Positions 26,801 to 33,068 of a DNA stretch of 33,068 nucleotides are shown here, in pieces. This stretch comes from Pseudomonadota bacterium (GTDB taxonomy: Bacteria; Pseudomonadota; Gammaproteobacteria; Steroidobacterales; Woeseiaceae), in NCBI GenBank assembly GCA_020027645.1, contig JAHKKM010000014.1, positions 1 to 33,068 on the forward strand. The letters are read 5' to 3'. The notes under the pieces were generated by a model. It ran no database searches and had not been told where the DNA came from. It saw nothing but the letters and a program-made list of their open reading frames with translations. Position 1 is the first letter of the stretch. Every line of letters starts with the position of its first letter. The position numbers and the translations under genes were made by a program.

Positions 26801-29437
26801 TTAAAATGCCTGACCAATAGAAAACTGGAATCGCTCCAGTTCGTCTCCAAAATACCTGTCATTGCCCTTGTAGTCGTTGAGCGGATAGGCGTAGCTGAAA
26901 CGGAACAACCCCAGCGGCGCCAGCCACTGAACCGCTATGCCTACCGATGTTCTCAGCTCGTCAAGATCCGGCTTGTATTCAATGGGGCTTCCAAGCTTGT
27001 CCGTAAACGCGACTTCGCCTGAATTGAAGACGTTACCGATATCGTAAAAAACGCTTGCTCTCGCTTGGCTGGCAAACTTGTCCGGGAGGGGGATTATAAG
27101 CTCTGCCTGCGCTGCAACCAACACATTACCGCCATAGGGGTTGCCGAAGCTGTCGCGGGGACCCATCCAGGATTCACGGTAACCGCGAACGGACGACGGG
27201 CCACCGCCAAAGAACTGCTTGTAGGGCGGCAGGGCTGTGGTATCGCCCAGGGCTTCTCCGATGCCGATGTCTGCATTAAATGCCAGCGTCCAGCGTCCAA
27301 AGAGCGGTTGGTACCGGGTCCCGTTGTACCGGGCCGAGTAATACTCCACGTCGCTCCCGGGAATCGTATAACCCAGAAACAGCTGGTGACGTGATCCGCG
27401 GTCGGCGAAAAGACTTCGATTGCGGCTGTCGTAGCTCCACCCGGTCAGCAGTTCGATACTGTCAAACTTCGTGCCGAAAAAGATAATGCCGCTGCCGATG
27501 TCTGTGATGAACGGATCGCCGTTATGTGACACCCAGTCCTGGGCCTGTTTCGTGCTACTGGTCGATGAAAGCAGTTCGTTGCGCTGAAGATTGACGCCGA
27601 AACTCAGGCTTTGGAATTCGGTGATCGGATATCCGTAGTCCACCGTCAATCCGCCACTGGTAGTCGAGAAGTCCGACGATGCAGACGTGTACTGAGTGAT
27701 ATCGCGATAATTCAGCGAAACGGTGCGCCGCACGCCGTCAATGGTGCGGTAAGGGTCGGTATGCGAAAGGTTGTAGTACTTCGAATACTTTCCCGAAGTT
27801 GCCTCAAGCGCAACGCGGTTGCCCGTGCCGAGAAAATTCGTGTGAACGATGCTGCCGTTCAGCATCAGTTTTTGTGATTCAGAGTATCCGATGCCGCCGC
27901 TGAACTGGCCGGGCATGCGATACTCGAGGTCGAAATCCACATCGACGAGGTCCGGGCTACCGGGCACGGGCTTGTTCTCAACCTCGACCTTCTCTATATA
28001 AGGGAGTCGTTGCAAGCGGACCTTCGACCGCTCGATCAGCCTGTTCGACAGGTAAGCCCCTTCAGCCTGTCGCATCTCGCGTCGAAGTACTTCGTCATTG
28101 ACTTCGTCAATACCGGTGAAATTGATACGTCGGACATAAACACGGCTTTGCGGATCAATGAAGAATGTGACTTCTGCTTCCTTCTTCTCATGGTCCAGCT
28201 CAGGGACCGGTTCGATTTCGGCGTTTGCGTATCCCTCCTCGCCAAGCCGGAAAGACATCAGTTCGGTCGATTGGGTCAATAACCGCAGGTTGAATATCGA
28301 TCCGGGCTGTGCGAAAACCATGCCTCTCAGGACGGCCTCGGGTACCACCATTTTGCCGACAAGATTGACCTTGGAGATCGTGTACTGGTCTCCCTCATGA
28401 ACATTGACAGTTACGTAGATGTCCTTCTTGTCCGGCGAAATGGCAACCTGCGTCGACTCCACGCGAAAGTCGGCATAGCCCCGGTCCATGTAGAATGATC
28501 GAAGCGTCTCGAGGTCACCGCTCATGGATTCCTTTGCATAGCGATCGTCCTGGCGAAACCATGACAGCCAGTTAGCCGTATCCAGTTTGAAATCACCGCG
28601 GATTTCTTCGTCAGGGAACGAGGCATTGCCGACGATGTTGACCTGCCGGATCTTCGCGCGGTCGCCTTCCTTGACATTGACGCTGATACGAACAGTATTG
28701 TTTGGCCGGTCAACGACCTCCGTGTCGACAACCACACCGTACTTGCCGCGATCGTAATACTGCTCTTTCAGGAACTGCTGAACGTTGTCCAGAACGGATC
28801 GATCAAAAGTTCGCCCGCGGGACAATCCGACACCGCGCAGAGATTCCATCAGGTCTTCGGTCTTGATGTCCTTATTGCCTTCGATCGTAAAATCCTCGAT
28901 CGACGGTCGCTCTTTGACCACGATTACCAGGATATCCCCGTCTCGGCGCATCTCGATGTCATCAAAGAGCGCCTGATCGTACAACGCCCGAATCGCTTCC
29001 TGAATTCGAGTCCCGTCAACTGTATCGCCCACGTTGATCGGCAGGTAGTTGAAGACGGTGCCTTCGGAAATTCGCTGCAGTCCTTCGACGCGCATGTCGC
29101 GGACGACAAAGGATTCGCGAGTGTCACTGAGCGCACCACCGCGCACCACACCCGGCACAACTGTCGGCGCATCTGCCGAAACCTCGGTCTGTTCATCGTT
29201 CTGCTCGTCTCCCTGTGCACCTCGCTGGTCATCTCCCTGGATGACGCCTTGCCCCTCTCCCTGCGCGTCTCCCTGCTCGACTTGCTGTTCGACTTCCTGC
29301 TCGAATCCCTGCCCGACTTCCTGCTCAGATCCTGGTTCCAGTCCCTCCACCGATTCCTGTGCCAGCAACCTGGCGGGTGCCAACGCAGCCATGACTGTGA
29401 CAATCAGGAGTACGCGCTGCGGAATTGACATCCACAT
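26801..29437 (-). CDS. bamA: Outer membrane protein assembly factor BamA with a Gln-repeat N-terminal extension
   Basis: Omp85 protein that folds and inserts outer-membrane beta-barrels. From ATG 29437 (MWMSIPQRVLLIVTVM) it is 878 residues: signal peptide to about 26; a low-complexity segment 27-105; five POTRA domains from about 110 (FVVRDMRVEGLQRIS) to about 480; and a 16-strand barrel ending in the C-terminal Phe. The lid motif VRGY lies near residue 750. The segment at 38-85 is a perfect-register tetrapeptide repeat with Gln at every fourth position, absent from E. coli BamA (810). The frame is open to a TTG at 29497 overlapping rseP; ATG 29431 is also possible. The signal peptide favours the ATG starts. 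Confidence 0.95.
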   Translation of the reverse strand: MWMSIPQRVLLIVTVMAALAPARLLAQESVEGLEPGSEQEVGQGFEQEVEQQVEQGDAQGEGQGVIQGDDQRGAQGDEQNDEQTEVSADAPTVVPGVVRGGALSDTRESFVVRDMRVEGLQRISEGTVFNYLPINVGDTVDGTRIQEAIRALYDQALFDDIEMRRDGDILVIVVKERPSIEDFTIEGNKDIKTEDLMESLRGVGLSRGRTFDRSVLDNVQQFLKEQYYDRGKYGVVVDTEVVDRPNNTVRISVNVKEGDRAKIRQVNIVGNASFPDEEIRGDFKLDTANWLSWFRQDDRYAKESMSGDLETLRSFYMDRGYADFRVESTQVAISPDKKDIYVTVNVHEGDQYTISKVNLVGKMVVPEAVLRGMVFAQPGSIFNLRLLTQSTELMSFRLGEEGYANAEIEPVPELDHEKKEAEVTFFIDPQSRVYVRRINFTGIDEVNDEVLRREMRQAEGAYLSNRLIERSKVRLQRLPYIEKVEVENKPVPGSPDLVDVDFDLEYRMPGQFSGGIGYSESQKLMLNGSIVHTNFLGTGNRVALEATSGKYSKYYNLSHTDPYRTIDGVRRTVSLNYRDITQYTSASSDFSTTSGGLTVDYGYPITEFQSLSFGVNLQRNELLSSTSSTKQAQDWVSHNGDPFITDIGSGIIFFGTKFDSIELLTGWSYDSRNRSLFADRGSRHQLFLGYTIPGSDVEYYSARYNGTRYQPLFGRWTLAFNADIGIGEALGDTTALPPYKQFFGGGPSSVRGYRESWMGPRDSFGNPYGGNVLVAAQAELIIPLPDKFASQARASVFYDIGNVFNSGEVAFTDKLGSPIEYKPDLDELRTSVGIAVQWLAPLGLFRFSYAYPLNDYKGNDRYFGDELERFQFSIGQAF
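29183..29326 (-). repeat. 12-bp coding minisatellite (12 units) within bamA
   Basis: Twelve consecutive 12-nt units encode the tetrapeptides EQEV, GQGF, EQEV, EQQV, EQGD, AQGE, GQGV, IQGD, DQRG, AQGD, EQND and EQTE. Gln is in position 2 of every unit, mostly CAG. Units such as GAGCAGGAAGTC occur twice unchanged; the rest have diverged. The register is unbroken, so gain or loss of units would keep bamA in frame. It encodes a strongly acidic, probably disordered periplasmic linker before POTRA1. Confidence 0.92.
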
Positions 29438-29493
29438 TGCGGCCTGGCCGAGGCAACCCTGAAGTCGGTCATGGTTATGGCAACTGACGATGG

Positions 29494-30846
29494 TCAACTC
29501 AACAGTCTCGCTATGTCATTGTAAAAGGCAAAACTCATCAAGAGTAGCAACGCAAAGATCCCGACCTGCTGGCCAACGATCTGTGACCGCTCCGACAGTG
29601 GGCTGCCTTTTATCCACTCTATCGCCTGGTAGACAATCTGGCCGCCGTCAAGAATGGGGATCGGCAACAGATTGATTACGCCGAGACTTATGCTGATTAG
29701 CGCCAGGAAATTCAGGAAGTCGCTGAGTCCGCGTGCAGCGGAGTCGCCGGCGAACTGTGCGATATTGATTGGACCGCTTATGTTTCGAATCGACACGTCG
29801 CCGGTAATCATGCGACCGAACATTCGCAAGGTGAATGCTGTCGAAATCCAGGTCCGTTCTATCGCCTCCACAAACGCATCGATCGGGCCGTACTTCAGGA
29901 CATACCAATAGTCCGATCCTGCCGGTGTAACGCCGACGCCGAGGAATCCGGTTGTGACACCGTCAACCTCGCGCGAGCCGAGAGTGGCGTCGGTCTGGAC
30001 GTTTTCGCCGTTACGCACCAGCGAAATCGATACCTGGCGGCCCGGTCGTGCACTGACCACACGCTGCAGGTCTGCAAAACTCAGGATTCCCTCCCCATCG
30101 ATGGCTGTGATCCGGTCACCTTCCTGGATCCCGGCCGCCAATGCGGCGCCAGTCTGTTCGACTGAGCCGATTACTGCCGGAGGCTGCCAGGGACGAAACC
30201 CCAGTCCGTCGAAGAGAACTCCGGGCTCCGTGAGACGCGCAGCATCGTCACCAACCACAATCACCGTCTGTCGCACGAATCCGTCTTCTGCTTCGAGTTC
30301 GATCGGTACCCTGCCGGTGCTGACCATCTCATCCAGCATCGCAACCAGCGCGCTTTCCCAGTCGACTGCGAGTCGATCACCCACTTTGACAATGCGGTCC
30401 CCGTACTGCAGCCCGGCCGCTTCCGCATAGGAGCCCGGCTGCACCGGTCCGACGGCCGGTATCACGGTCGGCACACCGTTAACAAACAGGGCCCAGTACG
30501 CAAGAATCGCAAACAGGAAGTTGAAGAACGGCCCGGCCAGCAACACTGCGATGCGACTCGGTATTGGCCGGTGATTGAATGCCCGGCCCTGATCGGCCGC
30601 GTCGACCGGCCCTTCCCGTTCGTCGAGAAATTTCACGTAACCGCCAAGCGGAATCGCTGATATGCAATATTCCGTCCGATCCTTTCCTGCGACCCGCATC
30701 AGGACCGGTTTGCCGAAGCCGATAGAGAATCGCAGGACCTTCATGCCGCACAGCCGGCCGACCAGGTAATGGCCGAACTCGTGGACCGCGACCAGCACGC
30801 TGATTGCGACAATGAACGCCAGCAGATTGATCAATGCGCCAGTCAT
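29494..30846 (-). CDS. rseP: RseP (RIP) intramembrane zinc metalloprotease
   Basis: Site-2 protease that cleaves anti-sigma factors such as RseA in the envelope-stress response, and remnant signal peptides. From ATG 30846 it is 450 residues, exactly the E. coli length, and the zinc motif HEFGH falls at residues 22-26 as in E. coli RseP. This and a GAAGGAG Shine-Dalgarno sequence 11 nt upstream decide the start over a GTG at 30879. Two PDZ domains (about 115-310) contain VQPGSYAEAAGLQYGDRIV and GAALAAGIQEGDRITAI. The third metal-ligand region is NLLPIPILDGG near the C-terminus. The gene lies before bamA, as usual. dxr, normally between cdsA and rseP, is missing. Confidence 0.97.
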   Translation of the reverse strand: MTGALINLLAFIVAISVLVAVHEFGHYLVGRLCGMKVLRFSIGFGKPVLMRVAGKDRTEYCISAIPLGGYVKFLDEREGPVDAADQGRAFNHRPIPSRIAVLLAGPFFNFLFAILAYWALFVNGVPTVIPAVGPVQPGSYAEAAGLQYGDRIVKVGDRLAVDWESALVAMLDEMVSTGRVPIELEAEDGFVRQTVIVVGDDAARLTEPGVLFDGLGFRPWQPPAVIGSVEQTGAALAAGIQEGDRITAIDGEGILSFADLQRVVSARPGRQVSISLVRNGENVQTDATLGSREVDGVTTGFLGVGVTPAGSDYWYVLKYGPIDAFVEAIERTWISTAFTLRMFGRMITGDVSIRNISGPINIAQFAGDSAARGLSDFLNFLALISISLGVINLLPIPILDGGQIVYQAIEWIKGSPLSERSQIVGQQVGIFALLLLMSFAFYNDIARLLS

Positions 30847-31004
30847 CGGAACAAGCACTCCTTCGACAGACAGCGGCACGCTCCGGTTGCAGAGGCACCG
30901 GCACCAGCAGGCCCGCGTGCACCTTCAATGAGACTGAACGATGCAAACGCAGTTCCCACCGAGGCTAGTGGGGCATGGATGAACCGAACCTGAACAAGCG
31001 TCAT
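30843..31004 (-). CDS. Possible 53-residue small ORF in the dxr-less cdsA-rseP gap
   Basis: ATG at 31004 overlaps the cdsA stop (ATGA), and the TGA at 30845-30843 overlaps the rseP ATG, so the ORF exactly fills the gap with coupled junctions at both ends. It starts MTLVQVRFIHAPLASVG and ends LSKECLFR. The middle is Ala/Gly-rich and there are three Cys. No family is recognised, it does not resemble any part of Dxr that I can identify, and it has no membrane segment. It may be chance or a remnant. No other feature is seen in these 154 nt apart from the rseP ribosome binding site. Confidence 0.25.
   Translation of the reverse strand: MTLVQVRFIHAPLASVGTAFASFSLIEGARGPAGAGASATGACRCLSKECLFR
30858..30864 (-). 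promoter_or_regulatory. Shine-Dalgarno sequence deciding the rseP start
   Basis: GAAGGAG on the minus strand, 11 nt before the ATG at 30846. The earlier in-frame GTG (30879) has no such site and would add 11 residues not seen in the family. Confidence 0.7.
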
Positions 31005-31795
31005 GTTATTGCCCCTGTCGCCAGCGCAAGCGCGAATACCGGCGTGGCTGCCGCGATACTGTCGATCCGGTCCAGAACTCCGCCGTGACCCGGAAAGAAT
31101 CTGCCGCTGTCCTTCACGCCAGCCCGGCGTTTGAAGACACTGACGGTCAGGTCACCGACAATGGAAATGACCGCGATGCCAAGGCACAGCGGCAGGTAGA
31201 CAGACAATTTGCCGCCCGTTTGCATGGCGTAAATTACGGCAAGTGCTGAAACGACGACCATGCCTCCGATAACGCCCTCCCATGTTTTGCCCGGGCTGAT
31301 CCGTGGCGCAAGCTTTACCCGGCCAAAAAGCTTTCCGCTGAAATAAGCTCCTGTATCCGCCCCGACGACGATCAACAGTAACAGCAACAGCGACACGCCA
31401 TCGCGCAGGAAGATCCAGTCGAGTGAAAACCATGCGGGTACGATAATCAGCGCGCCGCAGATCCAGCCAACGGCGGTCGGTATCGGAGTGGGATGAAGCA
31501 GCAGCCAGACGAAAGCCAGCATCCACCATGCAGATGCGAGCGCAAAAAACTTTTGACTGCTCGGTCCATCCGGCACCAGGTAGAAAACGCCAGCAACCAG
31601 CACAACAATAAGACCGACATACATCGCGCGCTGTGCCTGCTGCAGTTGCCCGGGCAACAGACCGGACCATTCCCAGGCAGCGGCCACCATCAATGCAGCG
31701 ATGATCAGACGCGTCGCCCACGTCGGCAACAGAAACAGCATTGCAGCCACGACGATCAGCGCAACAATCGCTGTCAGAATTCGCTGTTTCAGCAT
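31001..31795 (-). CDS. cdsA: Phosphatidate cytidylyltransferase CdsA
   Basis: 264-residue polytopic inner-membrane enzyme that makes CDP-diacylglycerol, the precursor of all phospholipids, from phosphatidate and CTP. It has about seven or eight hydrophobic segments. The family signature lies near the C-terminus: SVFKRRAGVKDSGRFFPGHG followed by GVLDRIDSI. The metal-site region DTGAYFSGKLFGRVKLAPRI and SPGKTWEGVIGG are also present. Start ATG 31795 directly follows the uppS stop (TAAATG). It is slightly shorter than E. coli CdsA (285). Confidence 0.96.
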   Translation of the reverse strand: MLKQRILTAIVALIVVAAMLFLLPTWATRLIIAALMVAAAWEWSGLLPGQLQQAQRAMYVGLIVVLVAGVFYLVPDGPSSQKFFALASAWWMLAFVWLLLHPTPIPTAVGWICGALIIVPAWFSLDWIFLRDGVSLLLLLLIVVGADTGAYFSGKLFGRVKLAPRISPGKTWEGVIGGMVVVSALAVIYAMQTGGKLSVYLPLCLGIAVISIVGDLTVSVFKRRAGVKDSGRFFPGHGGVLDRIDSIAAATPVFALALATGAIT

Positions 31796-32563
31796 TTATG
31801 CGGCTCCGACCTGGTCGCCGGTATGTCCGTACCGGCGTTGACGCTGCGCGAAGAATGCGATCGCCTGGTCGAACTCTGCCGGTCCGAAATCCGGCCACAG
31901 GCGATCACAGAACCACAGTTCGGAATATGCCAGGTGCCACAGCAGGAAATTGCTGATGCGCTGTTCGCCGCCGGTGCGTATCAAGAGGTCCGGGTCCGGC
32001 AATCCGGATAGTGCAAGCGCCGCGGCAAAGCGGTCTTCATCGATATCGGCGATCGAAATCTCATTGTTGGCAACCATTCCCGCGAGTTCCCGTGCCGCCT
32101 CGACAATATCCCAGCGACCGCCATAGGCGACCGCAATATTCAGGATCAGCCCTGTATTCGCACTGGTCCTGGCCTCGGCCGCATCGATCTTTGCCAAAAG
32201 GCCCTCGTTCAGCTGCTGTCGCGCACCAATGAAGCGTAACCTCACATTGTTACGATGCAGCTCATCCACTTCCCGTTGCAACGCTTCGAGAAAGAGCTTC
32301 ATCAGCCGGCCAACCTCGTCCTGTGGCCTGCGCCAGTTTTCACTGCTGAAAGCAAACAGAGTCAGTACGGCGACGCCGCGCTTTGCGGCATGTTCGACAG
32401 TCCTGCGTACGGCGCTGACCCCGGAGCGGTGGCCAGCATGACGAGGCAGCGAGCGTTGCTTGGCCCAACGGCCATTGCCGTCCATGATCACTGCAACGTG
32501 TTGCGGAATGCCGTTCGGCCGCTCTTCCTTTTCTGTTGCGACTTTGTTGCTCACTGCCAGCAC
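31796..32563 (-). CDS. uppS: Undecaprenyl diphosphate synthase (cis-prenyltransferase)
   Basis: 255-residue enzyme that adds eight isopentenyl units to farnesyl diphosphate to form the C55 carrier of peptidoglycan and O-antigen. The catalytic motif VIMDGNGRWAKQR has Asp28 (E. coli Asp26), followed by HRSGVSAVRR, TLFAFSSENWRRP and DLLIRTGGEQRISNFLLW. Start GTG 32563, 1 nt after the frr stop; GTG at 32551 is an alternative. Its substrates come from the isoprenoid pathway, whose genes dxr, ispD and ispF are missing from their usual places in this window. Confidence 0.97.
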   Translation of the reverse strand: MLAVSNKVATEKEERPNGIPQHVAVIMDGNGRWAKQRSLPRHAGHRSGVSAVRRTVEHAAKRGVAVLTLFAFSSENWRRPQDEVGRLMKLFLEALQREVDELHRNNVRLRFIGARQQLNEGLLAKIDAAEARTSANTGLILNIAVAYGGRWDIVEAARELAGMVANNEISIADIDEDRFAAALALSGLPDPDLLIRTGGEQRISNFLLWHLAYSELWFCDRLWPDFGPAEFDQAIAFFAQRQRRYGHTGDQVGAA

Positions 32564-32564
32564 A

Positions 32565-33068
32565 TCAGATTTCCATCAATTCGCTTTCTTTCTCGGCGAG
32601 AATCTTGTCGATGGCTGCAATGTGCTGGTCGGTAATTTTCTGAATCTCGTCATTAGAACGGCGTTCATCGTCTTCGCCGATCAATTTCTCTTTGAGGAGT
32701 TCCTTGATATCGCCGAGCGCATCGCGGCGAATGTTTCGCACGGCGACGCGTGCACTTTCGGCCTCATGCCGAACCAGGCGAATCATGTCTTTGCGCCGCT
32801 CTTCTGTCAGCGGCGGCAGCGGCACCCTGATCAGGGTGCCGGCCGATGCGGGATTCAATCCGAGGTCGGAATTCTGGATGGCCTTTTCGATGACCTGCAC
32901 CATACCCTTGTCCCAGGGCGATATGGTCAGCGTTCTCGGATCCGCGACATTTACGTTCGACACCTGGTTGAGCGGCACCTGGCTGCCGTAGTACTCGACC
33001 GTGATATGGTCGAGCAGGCTGGTATGTGCACGGCCAGTGCGGAGCTTGGTCAATTCCTGCTTCAGCGA
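32565..33068 (-). CDS. frr: Ribosome recycling factor (partial, 5' end outside window)
   Basis: The last 167 residues of the ribosome recycling factor, which with EF-G splits ribosomes after termination. The frame is open to the window edge: [19 protein letters not shown], where RTGRAH is the family signature. An apparent TTG start at 33053 is an internal Leu codon. Further blocks are [32 protein letters not shown] and [11 protein letters not shown]; the C-terminus ends ESELMEI. About 18 residues are missing compared with the 185-residue E. coli protein. frr-uppS-cdsA is the standard order. Confidence 0.97.
   Translation of the reverse strand, partial: SLKQELTKLRTGRAHTSLLDHITVEYYGSQVPLNQVSNVNVADPRTLTISPWDKGMVQVIEKAIQNSDLGLNPASAGTLIRVPLPPLTEERRKDMIRLVRHEAESARVAVRNIRRDALGDIKELLKEKLIGEDDERRSNDEIQKITDQHIAAIDKILAEKESELMEI

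Noticed and set aside
29183..29326. Tandem repeat considered as a CRISPR array
   Set aside because: Units are 12 nt without spacers, in frame inside bamA, and coding.
30847..30879. Longer RseP from GTG 30879
   Set aside because: The ATG at 30846 gives exactly 450 residues with HEFGH at 22-26 as in E. coli, and has the better ribosome binding site.

Overview
The window is a continuous stretch of core chromosome from a Gram-negative bacterium, most likely a gammaproteobacterium. The evidence is gene order: frr-uppS-cdsA-rseP-bamA-skp-lpxD-fabZ-lpxA-lpxB-rnhB-dnaE-accA-tilS-pyrG-kdsA-eno-ftsB-truD is the classic gammaproteobacterial order. The recJ-prfB-lysS order and a gene resembling Xanthomonas rpfE point loosely towards the Xanthomonadales side of the class, but I cannot place the organism more precisely. 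Coding density is very high, and many genes overlap by 4 nt (ATGA, GTGA, TTGA). I found no rRNA, tRNA, prophage, CRISPR array or defence locus.

Layout on the plus coordinate. (1) 1-738, minus strand: the head of a succinate dehydrogenase operon: a small SdhAF4-type (DUF1674) assembly factor, sdhC, and the first 39 codons of sdhD. (2) 822-1637, plus: ygfZ, a folate-dependent Fe-S/tRNA-modification protein, ending in a hairpin-rich convergent gap. (3) 1845-7242, minus: rpfE-like gene, recJ, prfB (with the autoregulatory +1 frameshift) and lysS. (4) 7254-7622, plus: a Mth938/DUF498 protein. (5) 7647-9867, minus: surE-pcm-nlpD. (6) 9988-10551, plus: an Smr-domain protein, followed by a nested palindromic REP/MITE-like element. 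(7) 10691-15887, minus: pyrG-kdsA-eno-ftsB-truD. (8) 16103-22054, minus: dnaE, accA, tilS. (9) 22193-33068, minus: the envelope block frr (5' end missing), uppS, cdsA, rseP, bamA, skp, lpxD, fabZ, lpxA, lpxB, rnhB.

How the genes work together: block 9 joins undecaprenyl phosphate synthesis, CDP-diacylglycerol synthesis, outer-membrane protein assembly (BamA, Skp), envelope-stress proteolysis (RseP) and the first lipid A steps (LpxA, LpxD, LpxB). KdsA adds the Kdo precursor, and FabZ and AccA supply fatty acids. Blocks 3, 7 and 8 are translation, replication/repair and nucleotide genes.

No obvious new multi-gene system is present. The most unusual points are: a 12-bp coding minisatellite in bamA that gives Gln at every fourth residue (12 times) between the signal peptide and POTRA1; the absence of dxr, ispD and ispF from both of their usual slots in an otherwise conserved gene order, which suggests a changed isoprenoid supply; and two intergenic palindromic elements with GGGTC/GACCC ends. 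Two smaller points are an LpxA with Met at the acyl-ruler position and a metal-dependent-type KdsA.
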